NCBI GenBank assembly: GCA_905221605.1
Contig: CAJNDS010001557.1
Location: 782,501-846,500, forward strand
Length of the DNA stretch: 64,000 bases
Reading direction: 5' to 3'
DNA from: Symbiodinium natans
Lineage: Eukaryota; Sar; Dinophyceae; Suessiales; Symbiodiniaceae
Numbering within the stretch: position 1 is the first letter of the stretch; each line of letters begins with the position of its first letter. Below, piece by piece: positions 1-13,471 of the stretch. The translations under genes were made by a program, and so were the position numbers. The notes under the pieces were generated by a model. It worked only from the letters and a program-made list of their open reading frames with translations, did no database searches and was not told where the DNA came from.

Positions 1-183
1 TTAACCCTAACCTCTAAACCCTAAACCCTAAACCCTAAACCCTAAACCCTAAACCTTAAACCCTAAATCCTACACCCTAAGCCCTAAACCCTAAACCCTG
101 AACCCTAAACCCTAAACCCTAAACCCTAAACCCTAAACCCTAAACCCTAAACCCTAAAACCCTAAACCCTAAACCCCAAACCC
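1..183 (+). repeat. CCCTAAA array at window start
   Basis: Mostly exact 7-mers with a few variants. It ends 31 bases before the acceptor of the first visible actin-like exon, so I read it as the 3' part of an intron rather than a chromosome end. Confidence 0.85.
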
Positions 184-214
184 GTTTAGGGTTCATGCAG
201 TCTTCGGCTGCCAG

Positions 215-828
215 GCCCGCCGAAAGCGCAGCGTGTTGGCGCTGCGGTTCCCCATCCAGAGGGGCTCCTTTGGCGAAAAGGTCTGCCGAGTTGAGCCCTA
301 AACCCCCAAAATCGTAAAACCTAAGCCCTCAAGCCCCTGTAACTTGAATTTCTTCAAGAGTTCGAAGAGAAACAACTCGAAACTCCCGAATGTCTTTGAA
401 AATTTTCCTCGCCTCCGCGAACCTGAGCCAGGAAGAGGTTCAAGAAGCCCTCCGAAAGACGCCCTGGGTGGCCTTGCTGGGACCTCCCACGAAATACTTT
501 ACTCAAATTTATGGGGAGCTTCCAATACCCTAAAGCCCAAACCCTAAACCCTTAACCCTTAACCCTTAACCCTTAACCCTTAACCCTTAACCCTTAAACC
601 CTAAACCCTTAAACCCTAAACCCTAAACCCTAAACCCTATATTTCCTATATTTCCTATACGGGACGATGTCGAAAAGTTTTGTTCGCCAAGTATTGAATC
701 TTTCGAGTGCTAGCTCCCGGGAGTCGCTGTGTAACGGGCAGTTTCGGATTTAGGGTTTGGGGTTTAGGGTTTAGGGTTTTGAAACAAAAAGCACACGGAA
801 GCCACCTAAGGAAAAGTGCAACAAAACA

Positions 829-871
<43 letters not shown>

Positions 872-3800
872 GTCTGAAAAATGCAGACAAAATAGTAGTA
901 ATAATAAGAACAACAGTAACACTCAACCGGCTTCTGCTGGAACCCAGGCCTGGTGACGAACTGGGACGACATGGAGAAGACACTCGGGGTGCATCCTCTC
1001 CTGGATAAGGTTTACGGCCTGTAGGGCCTTTAGGGGGACACTTTAGGGGGCACTTTGGGGCCCTTTAGGACGGGTTTAGGGTTTAGGGTTTAGGGCACAA
1101 ACCCGAAGCCCTCAAAACCCTGAGCTGCTCCAAGATCAGGATCTGGCGCCACGCCTTCTGCAGCCAACTGCGCCTCGACCCCCGCCAGCATCCCGTGCTG
1201 CTGACGGAGGCGCGGCCGTTGCTTATATGGCCATCCAGGGCTTTAGGGTTTAGGGTTTAGGGTTTAGGATGGAGGGGCTTAGGGTGTAAGGTTTAGGGTT
1301 GAGGACTCAGTGTTTTGGGGGGTTTAGGATGTCAGGACGCAGTGGGGTCTGGAGGTTTTGGGCTTGTAGAGCCTTACGCTGTTCTTGCTTTAGGGTTGAG
1401 GGCTTTTTTGGGGAGCTTGGTATAGGGTTTAGGGTTTAGGGTTCAGGGTTTAGGGTTTAGGGTCCTGCGGGCCAGGTGCCGCTGAATCCCAAGAACAATC
1501 GGGAGCGGCTGACGCAGGCGCGCGCACGCCCTGGAACTGCTGGACCAGCTTCACCCGTCAGAAGCCCTAGGGTTTAGGGTTCAGGGTTTGGGGTTTGGGG
1601 TTTAGGGTTTTAGGGTTTTAGGGTTTTAGGGTTTTAGGATTTTAGGGTTTTAGGGTTTTAGGGTTTTAGGGTTTAGGGTAAGCTCAAAAAGCCTTTAAAG
1701 CCGAAACCCTCTAAACCCCTAAACCCCCCCTAAAAGCCTCTCCCCTAATGCCCTAAGACCCAAGCCCCTCTGCCTCCCTGCGGCTGGGCCTCTGCCCCTC
1801 GATTCAACCCCTAAGCCGTGTCGAGGGTTTGGGATTGGGGCTTCGGATGCTAGGATGTCGAGGATGTTTGGAGTACTTTGGGTTTTTCGGGGTTTAGGGT
1901 TTAGGGTTTAGGATGTTTGGAGTATGGTAGGTTCTTTTGAGCTGTTGGGCCTTGAGAGAATTATTGACGGCTCGGCACGGCATGGTGTCTTCGACCTAAA
2001 CCCACCTAAACCCTAAACCCTAAACCCTAAACCCTAAACCCTAAACCCTAAACCCTAAACCCTAAACCCTAAACCCTAAACCCTAAACCCTAAACCCTAA
2101 ACCCTGAACCCTGAACCCTGAACCCTGAACCCTAAACCCTAAACCCTAAACCCTAGACCCTAGACCCTAGACCCTAGACCCTAGACCCTAGACCCTAGAC
2201 GCCCTGTCAAGGTGATCTTTGAGAGCTTCAGTGTGCCTGCCATGTACTTGGCACAGCAGGCGGTGCTGACTCTGCTCCTGGGCCAGATACAGGCTTTCTC
2301 GTGAACCGCCCCTGCACCTTCTAGACCACGAGCCTTCAACCTTTCGACATGACTAGACTCGACCCTAAACCCCACCCAAAGTCCTTGAACTCTCAGCGAT
2401 GCATAGCTATAGACACGAAGCCCTGAACCCTCTTGACAAGTCGACCCTCAACCCTAACCTTACCCTGAGTTGATGGCCAGCCGGTGAGATGCAAGACAGG
2501 GCTTGCAAGAGGTAGAATCCAGGATCTTGAGTTCGCGTGTAACCCGCACAAATCCTCAACCCCCTAACCCTTTAAACTAAACCCTACACTGTCAAGCCCT
2601 CAACCCCAAAGCCCGATGCTAAACGCCAAGCCTCCCAAACCCAACATCCCCAAAACCTCAGCGACCGCAAAAGCGCCTAAACGCCTAACCAGACGTTGAA
2701 CACTTTACCTTGAACTCAAAACCCCAAAAAGCTCTTGCAAACCCCTTTGAACCCTTTATTGCACCCAAGCGCGCCGCCGAGGTACTCCTCCGGCCGCACC
2801 ACAGGCGTTGCCTGCCCAAGGGCGCCGTTGTAGGGTGGTTAGGGTTTGTAGGCTTTGGGTCTTTTAGGTTCAGGGTTGTTAGGGGCTTAGGATTCCTAGC
2901 ATTTCTTGGGGTTTAGGGCTTTGGGAGTTTAAGATTTCTTTTATTTTCTTGGAGGGGGGGGGGGGGGGGGTGGGGTTAGGGTTTAGGATTCTTAGGATTT
3001 TGGGGGGTTGGGGTGTAGGCTTTTTCAGGTTTTTTGGGGGGTATGGGTGGTAGGGTTGAGGGGAGATTGGGGGTTGCCGAAGCCCAACCATGGGACATCA
3101 ACGTTATCGAGCCTTCACCCGTAAACCCCCAAACCCCAAACCCCCAAACCCTAAAACCCTAAACCCCTAAACCCCTAAAACCCCTAAACCCCTAAACCCT
3201 AAACCCCTAAACCCCTAAACCCTAAACCCCTAAAACCTAAACCCCAGACCCCAAAACCCCCAAACCCCTAACCCCAAAGTCCCCCCCTAAACCCCAAAAC
3301 CCCCAAACCCCCAAACCCCAAACCCCTAAACCCCCAAACCCCCCAAACCCCCCAAAACCCCCAAACCCCCCAAACCCCCCAAAACCCCCAAACCCCCAAA
3401 CCCCCCAACCCCCAAACCCCGAAACCCATGCGAGAAGGGCCGTATGACGCCAGTACCCAGGTTGTCGTGGACTGTGGCGCCGAAGTGTGCCAGGCAGCCC
3501 TGGCTCGTGCTTTTTTTTTTTTTTTTGGGGGGGGGGGGGGGGGGTCGGTTGAGGGTCGAGGGTTTAGGGTTTTTTGGCGGTTGTGGGTTTAGAGGCTAGT
3601 TTGTTTGAGCCTAAACCCGCAGAGCCGAAGCACCTCATACTCTCGACCCCAGCCAAAAAGCCCCAAAGCCCCTAAAGGCCCTAAGTCCTTCATCTCCTTC
3701 ATCCCCCTCCCCCCGTGGCCTCAACCCCCTTAAAGCCCTGAATCCCTGCAAAACCTGGGGTTTAGGTGTTAGGGTGTGCAAAAAGCCAGGCGGTCCCGGT

Positions 3801-6800
3801 ATGCGAGGGCCAGACGTTGCCCCGCGAGCGGCAGTTATGGCTTTGGGGTTTAGGGTTCAGGGTTTAGGGTTTAGGGTTTTAGGGCTGAGGCTCCAGGTCA
3901 GGCTAGGTTCCAGTCAATGGGTTTCAGGTTGGGTCTGGGGTCCCTTGACTTGAAGGGCTTAAGTGGATTGAACGCGAAACCCCAAACCCTAGACCCTAAA
4001 CCCTTAACACGGAGTCCCAGACCCTGCGCTACACCTCCACAGCCCTAAACCGTAAACCCTGGTAACACTCTGACCCTGTAAATCATGGCCCGGATCCCCC
4101 TCAACCCTAAACCCCAAACCCCAAACCCTAAACCCCAAATCCCTCAACCCGAAAGCCTAACTTGGCTAGCCTTTTCTCTTTCGGCGCCCCCCGAAGTTCT
4201 CTTATCCCCTACTCTTAGCCCCCTACATCCCTCGACATTCCGAAAACTCCACAAGCAAGCGCCCTGAAACCCCCGTGCCGCCCTAGAATACTGCCTCCAT
4301 AGCCCGACCAAGAGAGCCCTATTCACTCATTAAAGAAAAGCCCTCAAACCCCCCAAACCCTAACCTCGAAACCGCAACCCATCCTACAACCCCATAAATG
4401 GGCCACGCTGCAGGCCCCATGGCGTGAGGCGACTGGAGCTAGGGGGCCGTGATGTCACGGACTACCTCCTTCAGGCCCGGTAAAGGGTTCGTGGTTTGGG
4501 GTTTATGGAGTTTACAGGGTTCATAACCCTAAACCTTAAACCCTAAGCCCTAAAGCCTAAACAACCCTAAACCCTAGACCTTAAAGGGTTGGGGTAGTTG
4601 CCGGTTTTCTTGGGGTTTATTGGGTTTGAGGTCTTGTAGTTTAGGGTTGCCGGTTGTCAGGTTAGGGTTTAGGTTTTAGGGAGTGCTTGAGGGTTCCAGA
4701 GCCCTGTGTGTGAGGCCACGAAGGATTAGATGTCACGCCGGGTGAATCGGCAGTCCCATTGTTCATCACACAAGCCCCAAAACCTAAACTCAAGGCTTAG
4801 GTTTAGGGCCGGAATTTCATTAGAGTTGGGTTTGGGGGTTACTGTGGTCTTGTTATAAAGGGACCATAAGGGGGGTTCACGATATTCATTGGGCCTACTA
4901 TTTGGTGGGTCTTTGTTTTTGTTTAGGGGTCCCTTATTATGTTAAACCCCCCCCCCTCCGTTAAGCGTCGGATGGCCCTCCACGTTCGGGGTTTAGGGTT
5001 TAGGGTTTAGGGTTTAGGGTTTAGGGTTTAGGGTTTAGGGTTTCGTGTTTAGGGTTTAGGGACAGTGGTCTGCATCCCAAGCTCCACAGCTTCTGCGCCC
5101 TATCGCAGCAACCCCAAAACCCAAATCCCGAAACCCGAAACCCGAAACCCTAAACCCTAAACCCTAAACCCCCCACCCCAACAAACCGAGATTCGGGGAG
5201 GTGCTCTCCACGAGCGGATACAAGTTTACCACCTCGCTTGAGCGGGCGATTGTGGCTGATCTGAAGGCCGGCGTTGGGGGGGGCTTAGGGGGTTTAGGGT
5301 TTAGGGTTTAGGGTTTCGGGTTTGGGGTTTCGGGTTCAGGGTTTTGGGCTGCGGGCTTTAGGGTTCAGGGTTTGGGGTTTGAGGTTTCGGGTTTGGGAAT
5401 GTTCGTGTTTGGGGTTTCGGGTTAAGGACTTAGGGATTTGGGCTTGGGGTTTGGGGAGCTTAGAATTTAGAGGTTTGGGATTTTGTGCTTGGGGTTTAGG
5501 GTTTCGGGGCTTGGGGGTTTGTGGAGTTTCGGGGTTTGAGTCTAGTTTATGGGCTCAGGGGTTTGGAGGTTAAGGGAGTTTACGGATTTCTGGTGTTTGG
5601 GGTTTCGGGGTGTGTGGGTTCAGGGAGTTTAGGTTTCATTGCGTTTCAGGGTTTTGGGGTTAGTCTCAGGGTTTAGGGGTTTGGGCGAGGGCTCCCGATA
5701 AGTGGTGAACTTGTCTGCTGTTTTCTATGGATGGGTTTCATGGAACAACGGGAGGATACAGAGCAACATAGTGCAACCTAGAACACAAGCAGTCACCCTA
5801 ACCCCTAAACCCTGAAGCCTAAACCCTAAAGCATAACCCCTAAACCCTTCCCCAACCACCAGATGTAGGGATTCGCTCCTCGCTGCCTCGCTGCTCAGTT
5901 TTGAAAACAAACCCCTAAACCCTAAACCCCAAAAGCTAAACCCTAAACCCTAAACCCTAAACCCTAAACCCTAAACCCTAAACCCTAAACCCTAAACCCT
6001 AAACCCTAAACCCTAAACCCTAAACCCTAAACCCTAAACCCTAAACCCTAAAAAACCCAAAACCCTTTAAACCCTAACCCTTAAACCCTAAAACCTAAAC
6101 CCTAAAACCCTAAACCCTAAACCCTAAACCCAAACCCTAAACCTAACCCTAAACCTAAACCCTAAACCTAAAACTCTAAACCCTAAAACCTAAAACCTAA
6201 ACCCTTAAAACCCTAAAAACTAAACCCGAAAAACCGAAACCCGAAACCCTAACCCTAAACCCTAAACCCTAAACCCTAAACCCTAAACCCTAAACCCTAA
6301 ACCCTAAACCCTAAACCCTAAACCCTAAACCCTAAACCCTAAACCCTAGACCCTAGACCCTAAACCCTAAACCCTAAACACCCTAAACCCTAAAAGCAAA
6401 CCTTAAACCTTAACATGAGGTTCCCATTCTTGTAAGGTGTTAGTCGCGGGCCCACGAAGGCAGCCAGAACGCAGTTTAGGTTTTAGGGTGTGTATACATA
6501 AACATATATGTTTTGGTTATCATATTTATATATGTTTTGGGTTTACGTAGGGTTTAGGGTAAAAAGGGAGTAGGGTATATAGGGGCTGAGAAGGAGAAGC
6601 TCTGCTACGTCTGCCGAGACTTTGAAAGCGAGATGATGTGCCGTGGCAAACCCTAAACATCTGTCAACCTCGACCCCGTTGAGCTTCCTGGGGTTTTAGG
6701 GCTTAGGGCTTGAGTAAGTCGTTTTTGTACGTGCTTCAAGCCTGAAACCCCTAAACCCAAAACCCTAAACCCCCAAGCCCTTAAACCCTAAACCCTGAAA

Positions 6801-9800
6801 CCCCAAACCCAAACCTTAAAACCCGAAAAGCCTAAACCCCAAAGCCTAAAGTCCGAAACTTTAGGGTCATTTTGCCTGACGCAAAGTATCATCTGACATC
6901 AAACTTCCAGAATTTGACAAGCCATTGTTCACTATCATTCTTCAACATGTAGGCTTTCAGTGTTGCGGGGTTTAGGGTTTAGGGTTTGGGTTTAGGGTTT
7001 AGGGTTTCGGCTTCCAGGGTTCAAGGGTTCACATCAACCATTCTATTCAATTTTGGCTTATTATCCCTCAATGCCTAAATGCCCCTACTTTGTTCCCTGT
7101 GCTAGGGCTCGGAATTCCCCTCTGGGCTTCTCCGGGAGGAGAACCAGAAGGTATGCTAAAGTGACTCCCATCTCGAATCATCCTTAAACCATGTTCGTAC
7201 TTTCTGGAGTTTACTGCAAGCCGCCTCAAAACCTAAATCCTAAACCTTCTGCCTTCTAAAACCCAAAACCCCAAACCCCCAAAACCCTAAACCCCAAAGC
7301 CCTAAACCCCAAACCCCCAAAACCCTAAACCCCTAAACCCCTAAACCCCTAAACCCTACCCCCTAAACCCCTAAACCCCTAACCCCTAAACCCTAAAACC
7401 TAAACCCTAAACCCTAAACCCTTGTAAACCCCAAACCCTAAACCCAAAGCCCCAGGAAAGTCCGATGTGGGAACTTCAAAGACCGGCCTTTTGATCCTCG
7501 GCCTGGGAGTGTTCGAGGGTTTCGGGGGTTCGGGTTTAGGGTTTAGGGTTTAGGGTTTAGGGTCTAGGGTTTAGGGTTTAGGGTTTAGGGTTTTAGGGGT
7601 TCCGGTTTAGGGTTTAGGGTTTAGGGTTTAGGGTTTAGGGTTTAGGGTTTAGGGTTTAGGGTCTAGGGTTTAGGGTTTAGGGTTTAGGGTTTGAGGCTCA
7701 CGAGGGTGGATCTGTGGTTTAGGGTTTAGGGTTTAGGCCCAACCCCAAATCGCAAACCCCTATCAGGGCTTTTGGATTCTTGGTTTTTTTCGCAAACTCT
7801 AAACTCTAAACCCTAAACCCTAAACCCTACACCCTACACCCTAAACCCTAAACCCTAAACCCTAAACCCCAAACCCTAAACCCTAAACCCTAGTCAAAAC
7901 ACCCGAAACCCGAAGCCCCAAGTCCCCAGCCCTACAGTCCCCAGCCGCTACGGTTGGTATCTTTCGCCGCAGCCGCCGCTAAGCGGCCCTGCACGGCCTT
8001 TCGTGCGATGCGCGAAAGGCCTAAAGCCCCCCCCCCCCCCCAAGACCCAAGATTTTCACACACCCTAAACCCTAGCCCCAAACTCTTCACACCCTAAACC
8101 CCAAACCCTAAACCCCACACCCTAAACCCTAAACCCTAAACCCTAAACCCTAAACCCTAAACCCTAAACCCTAAAACCCTAAAACCCTAAAACCCTAAAA
8201 CCCTAAAACCCTAAACCCTGGACCGCCCCGAACCACAAAGCCCTTCGAAGGAACTGCCGGACGGGAGCGTCCTGATGGTGGGTTCCTGGGGCTGATCTGA
8301 TGCGGACTTGTTTTCAAAAGGGTTTTGGGGTTTAGGGTTTAGGGTTTGGGGTCTAGGGTTTAGGGTTTCGGGTTTGGGGTGTCGGGTTTTAGGGTCTTAG
8401 GGTTCAGGGGGCACAGGGTTTCTGCTTCAATGAGTATCGTGTTTCGTGTTTTTGTTCCTCATGCTTGGGTGTACGGTGTAGGGCTGGTTAGTTGCTGTTT
8501 CCCATTCTTTGTTTGTCAGCGTGTAGGGCTTTTGTCGGTTAGGGTTTCGCATGCACATGCATTCGCTTAGGGCGGGTGGCTCTAAAGGTGAAGGTCCTCG
8601 GTGGTTCTGTTGAGCTTGGTAGTTCAGGGTTTGGGGTTAAGGGTTTAGGGTTCTGGGTTCATGGCAAGTTTGGGGCCCCCGGGGGGGGGGGGGGGGGGCT
8701 TTCCATACCGGTTTGGGGCATCAACCGGTTTCTTGTCCTAGGCCTTCTCCCCGGCCTCCAAGCCCCCAGGAAGCTCATTGAACTAGCATCCGCCGACACC
8801 CTAGACCCTAAACCCTAAACACGAAACCCTAACCCCTAAACTTTAAAGCCCAAAGCCCAAAGCCCAAAGCCTAAACCCTAAACCCTAAACCCCTAAACCC
8901 TAAACCCTAAACCCTAAACCCTAAACCCTAAACCCTAAACCCTAAACCCTAAACCCTAAACCCTAAACCCTAAACCCTAAACCCTAAACCCTAAACACCC
9001 CACAGCTTAAACCCCTAGTCCCCACAGCCTACGCTCCCAGGAGCCGAGCGCTTCCGCTGCCCGGAGCTTCTCTTCCAGTCCCTCCGGCCCGGATTTTTTT
9101 GATTGAGAGCCCGCCGCTCTGGAGGTTAGGGTCTAGGGCTTAGGGCTTAGGGTTTAGGGTTTAGGGTTTAGGGTTTAGGGTTTAGGGTTTAGGGTTCTAA
9201 GCCCCAAAGCTCCCCACCTCGAGCCCCAAACCCCAGCCTCCCAGACTCTTGTCCTCCTCCAACATTTTTGGTCTGGGTTGAGGGTTTAGGGTTTAGGGTT
9301 TAGGGTTCTAAGCCAGTAGCTGCGAACTCCGGAGTATGTCTGAGTGGAGGTCCGAAGGATTGACGTTCGGAATTCTGCCGACCACCCTAACCACCCCAAC
9401 CACACCCTCACCACCCTCACCACCCTAACCACCCTCAACCCTAAACCCTAGACCCTACACACCCTATATAGGGTTTACCCTAAACCCTAAAGCCTAAACC
9501 CTGAACCCTAAACCCTAAACCCTATATAAGCCCTCATGGCCACAGAGCCTTCGTCTTTGCCAGGCCGGCGCTGATTGGCAAGGATGCCTCCGGCATTCAG
9601 CAGCCCGATGGCACGGGTAGATTCCTAGGACCCCCCCCCTCCCTCTACTACCAGAAGGGCAAACGGGGTAAAGGGTTTAGGGTTTAGGGTTTAGGGCAAA
9701 CGGTAAAACCCTCAACCCTACTACCAGAGAAAAGGGCGCACGGGAAAAAGGTTTCAGGGTTCAGGGTTCAGGGTGTAGCTAAACCTTAACCCCTAAACCC

Positions 9801-12800
9801 TCAACCCTATAGACCCTAGACCCTAGACCCTAAACCCTAAACCCAAAACCCTAGATGTACCACAACAGGGCACAGAACGTAGATCAACCTCCCAGAAGTG
9901 AGCATCTCGAGGCACCTCCTTTTCCAGTCGATCAAGCCCCTTGGCGCTTCGCGGTATAAGGCTTTCATTCCACGCATTTCAGGGTCGAACCCCTAAACCC
10001 TCAACCCTCAACCCTAAACCCTCAACCCTCAACCGTCAACCCTCAACCCCCAACCGTCAACCCTCAACCCTCAACCCTAAATCCAAGACCCCAAACTCTA
10101 AGTCCGAGCCCCCCACAACTCCGATCTTTGGTGGAATATACCCCAAGCCTTACAAGCCCTAAACCCAAACCCCAAACCCCAAACCCTAAACCCTAAACCC
10201 GAAACCCTAAACCGTGCACCTGGCGGTCTTCTGGCGCCCAGCCGCTCTAGATTCGGGTTGTTTCGGGAGCGGTTTACGGGTTTTGGGTTTAGGGTTCAGG
10301 GTTCAGGGTTTAGGGTTTAGGGTTTAGAAGTACTTGTACCCCAAACCCAACAGCTGCTTTTTAAGGGGGTATCCTTCTCCCCTAAACCCGAGACCCTAAC
10401 GAACCCCAGACTTTCTTGGGGGCCGTACACCCCTAAACACCCTAAACCCTACGCCCTAAACCCTAAACCCTAAAATGCTCAGGACCTGCAACTTGGATGT
10501 CCGCGGAGATCTTGCAGGAAACGTGGTTCTTGCCGGCGGGAGCAGCACCTCGGTTGCAGGGTCGGGTGGCTCAGGGGTTTAGGGTTTCGGGTTTAGGGCT
10601 TAGGGTTTAGGGTTTAGGGGGTCTAGGGTTGAGAAACCTTGAGCCCTAAACCTTAAACTTGAGTTCTCGCCGCGCGTCGATGATGAGCCTCCCCCCCATC
10701 GGCTAGTCCGTCCATGTCTTGGAACTTGGACCCTAAACCCTAAACCCTAAACCCTAAACCCTAAACCCTAAACCCTAAACCCTAAACCCTAAACCCTAAA
10801 CCCTAAACCCTAAACCCTAAACCCTAAACCCTAAACCCTAAGCCCTTAACCTGTAACCCTCCCGCACCAGAGGCCCTTCACCGGGGGCTTATCAAAAGCA
10901 GAGGCCGGTCCAGGCCTGTTGCCTGCCCCCATCCCCTGCAAAAGCACAGAAGCAGGGGCCACATGGGTTTAGGGTTTAGGGTTTAGGGTTTAGGGTTTAG
11001 GGTTTAGGGTTTAGGGTTTAGGGCTTAGGGGCCACCATTGTAAAGAAATCCCCAAAGGCCACAACCGGCAGAGGTGGGTCGGCCCTTGGCGGCCCACAAA
11101 CCTTGAACCCTAAACCCTAAACCCTAAACCCTCAACCCTCAACCCTAAACCCTAACCCCTAAACCCTAAACCCTAAACCCTAAACCCCAAACCCTAAACC
11201 CTAAACCCTAAACCCTAAACCCTAAACCCTAAACCCCAAGCCCTAAAACCTTGAACCCTAAACCCTAAACCCTAAACCCTAAACCCTAAACCCTAAACCC
11301 TAAACCCTAAACCCTAAACCCTAAACCCTAAACCCTAAACCCTAAACCCTAAACACCTCCCCCCCCTCCCCCCCTCCAGCGCCGCCCCTCCCCAGCCCGA
11401 GGCCTCTTTGACGGCATGGCCGAGCGGCTGCGTTTGGAGCTCGAGGCCGCTTGTGGCTTAGGGTTCAGGGGGTTTAGGGTTTAGGGTTTAGGGGTTTAGG
11501 GTTTAGGGTTTAGGGTGTAGGGCCAGAGTCTAGGGGTTTAAGGTTTAGGGTTTAGGGTGTTTAGGGTTCAAGGGTTGTGGGTTTAAGGGTTAGGAGTTTA
11601 GGGGTTTAGGAGTTTTGGGGATTTAGGGGCTGAGGGGTTCAAAAGGTTTCGTGGTTTGGGGTTGATAAGGGCTTCAGAGGTGTTAGGGTTTTAGTTGTTT
11701 CGTTTTGAGGGTTTGTGGGTTTAGGGTTTGGGACGAACTGCTTTGCGATTCTCAGGTATTCTGGGAGGATTCCGGGGTTTAGAGGCGTGTTTGGGTTTGC
11801 AGGGCTCTAGTTCTAGGCAGAGACGGGAGCTTCAAGTTTCCTATGATGCCCTAAACCCCCAATCCCAAGCCCCAAACCCTAAACCCCAATCCCAAGTTTT
11901 AACCTTAAACCCGAAGCTTAGAGAAGGTCCAAGATCACCCTCAAAGGCCCCCAACAGCAGCACCGGCCCCAAAATATGGCACCTAAAACCATGAAAAACC
12001 AACCAAAGCACCCTAAGCCCCTGAACCCGAAACGTTTAGGGTTTCAGACTTCCCAACCCTGAGCCCTTTCTACGTACCCGAAACCCTCCATCTGGAGGAC
12101 CTTGTGGAGTGGAGGCTGATCGTGAAGGTGGGGGAGTTCAGGTGGTCCTTTTTGTTGAGGGCTTTGGGCTTATTTCATCCTGCCGGCTTTCTAGACCTTT
12201 GAGGAAAGTCCGGAGGGCCAGGCGGACCTGCAAGGTTGTTGGTTTGGAGCCTTGCTGGGAGGCTTTCTGGAAGCCTCTTTGCAGCTTCTTGGAGTGGTTG
12301 GAGACGTCGGAAGGGCTTCTGAAAGGCTTGTTTGGAGGCTTGTTTGGGGGCTTTTGGACGGCTTTTTTGGGAGTCCTTTTGCTGTTTGGCCTGGGTGGCA
12401 GCTTCGACTGGACGAGCCTTCATTCCAAAAAAAACGGCCAAGGTCGTAAACTTGGGAGCCCGAACCTTTCGCTGCGCACGCTTGGCGCGTCCTGGACCCT
12501 GCAAGCCCTAAAAAAAAATGCGGTTTAGGGCTATCTGAAACCTCGAAACATTTCTAGCCAACTCTGGCAGGTGGCTGCTGAGCCTGCAAGGAAGCTCCTC
12601 GGACTGTGCTGGGGCTCAGGACTTGCTGCGGGGTTGCGGCGCAGGGTTTCGCGTTTAGGGTTTAGGGCTTCGGGCTTCGGGTTGAGGGTTGAGGCTGGGG
12701 TTGAGAGTTGAGGGTTTAGATCAGGCTTGAAACCCTAAACCCTAAACCCTACACCCTACACCCCAAAGCCTTCCACTTGGGGTGCTGCATCAGTCCGTTA

Positions 12801-13440
12801 CAAGGATGCCACTGGCATTCTTTCCCTGCATGCCCCCAGGAGCGTGACATGCGAGACTCTAAGCCGTGTTACACCCCTTAAAGTTTGGACCCCCCAAAAA
12901 GGGGGACTGGAAGCCCTAAGCCCTGAGCCCTCAACCCTAAACCCTAAGCTAAACCCTAAACCCTAAACCCTAAACCCTAAACCCTAAACCCTAAACCCTA
13001 AACCCTAAACCCTAAACCCTAAACCCTAAACCCCAAACCCTAAACCTCAAACCCTAAACCCTAAACCCCAGCTTTGTGAACTGCCCGGAAGGTATTGCGC
13101 ATGGATGGGAGGCTCTTTGTTGGCATCCCTCGGCACCTTTCAGCACATGTGGATCGCCCGGGAGGCCGGCCCTCTAGGGACGGGAGCCCTGAAGCTTCTA
13201 GGGTTTAGGGCTCAGGGTTGGTTAGGGTTTATGAAGGTGCAGGGTTTAGGGTTTAGGGTTTAGGGTTTAGGGTTTAGGGTTAAAGAGCCACCGCGCCTTT
13301 AGAGCCCGAAGCTCTGGAATCCTACCGCCCTCTTTCAACGCTTGAGTCCAAAACCTTCAGCCCCAGCTGGCTCTGGCTCGCGACCCCCCAAAACCCAAAA
13401 CCCAAAACCCTGAACCCTAAACCCTAAACCCTAAACCCTA

Positions 13441-13471
<31 letters not shown>

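Noticed and set aside
1-183. Chromosome end
   Set aside because: CCCTAAA arrays of equal or greater length recur throughout the window, and this one directly precedes an actin-like exon, so it is better read as intron sequence.
12109-12528. 139-codon ORF
   Set aside because: It overlaps actin-like exon 12098-12127 in another frame and otherwise lies in the following intron; no recognisable domain.
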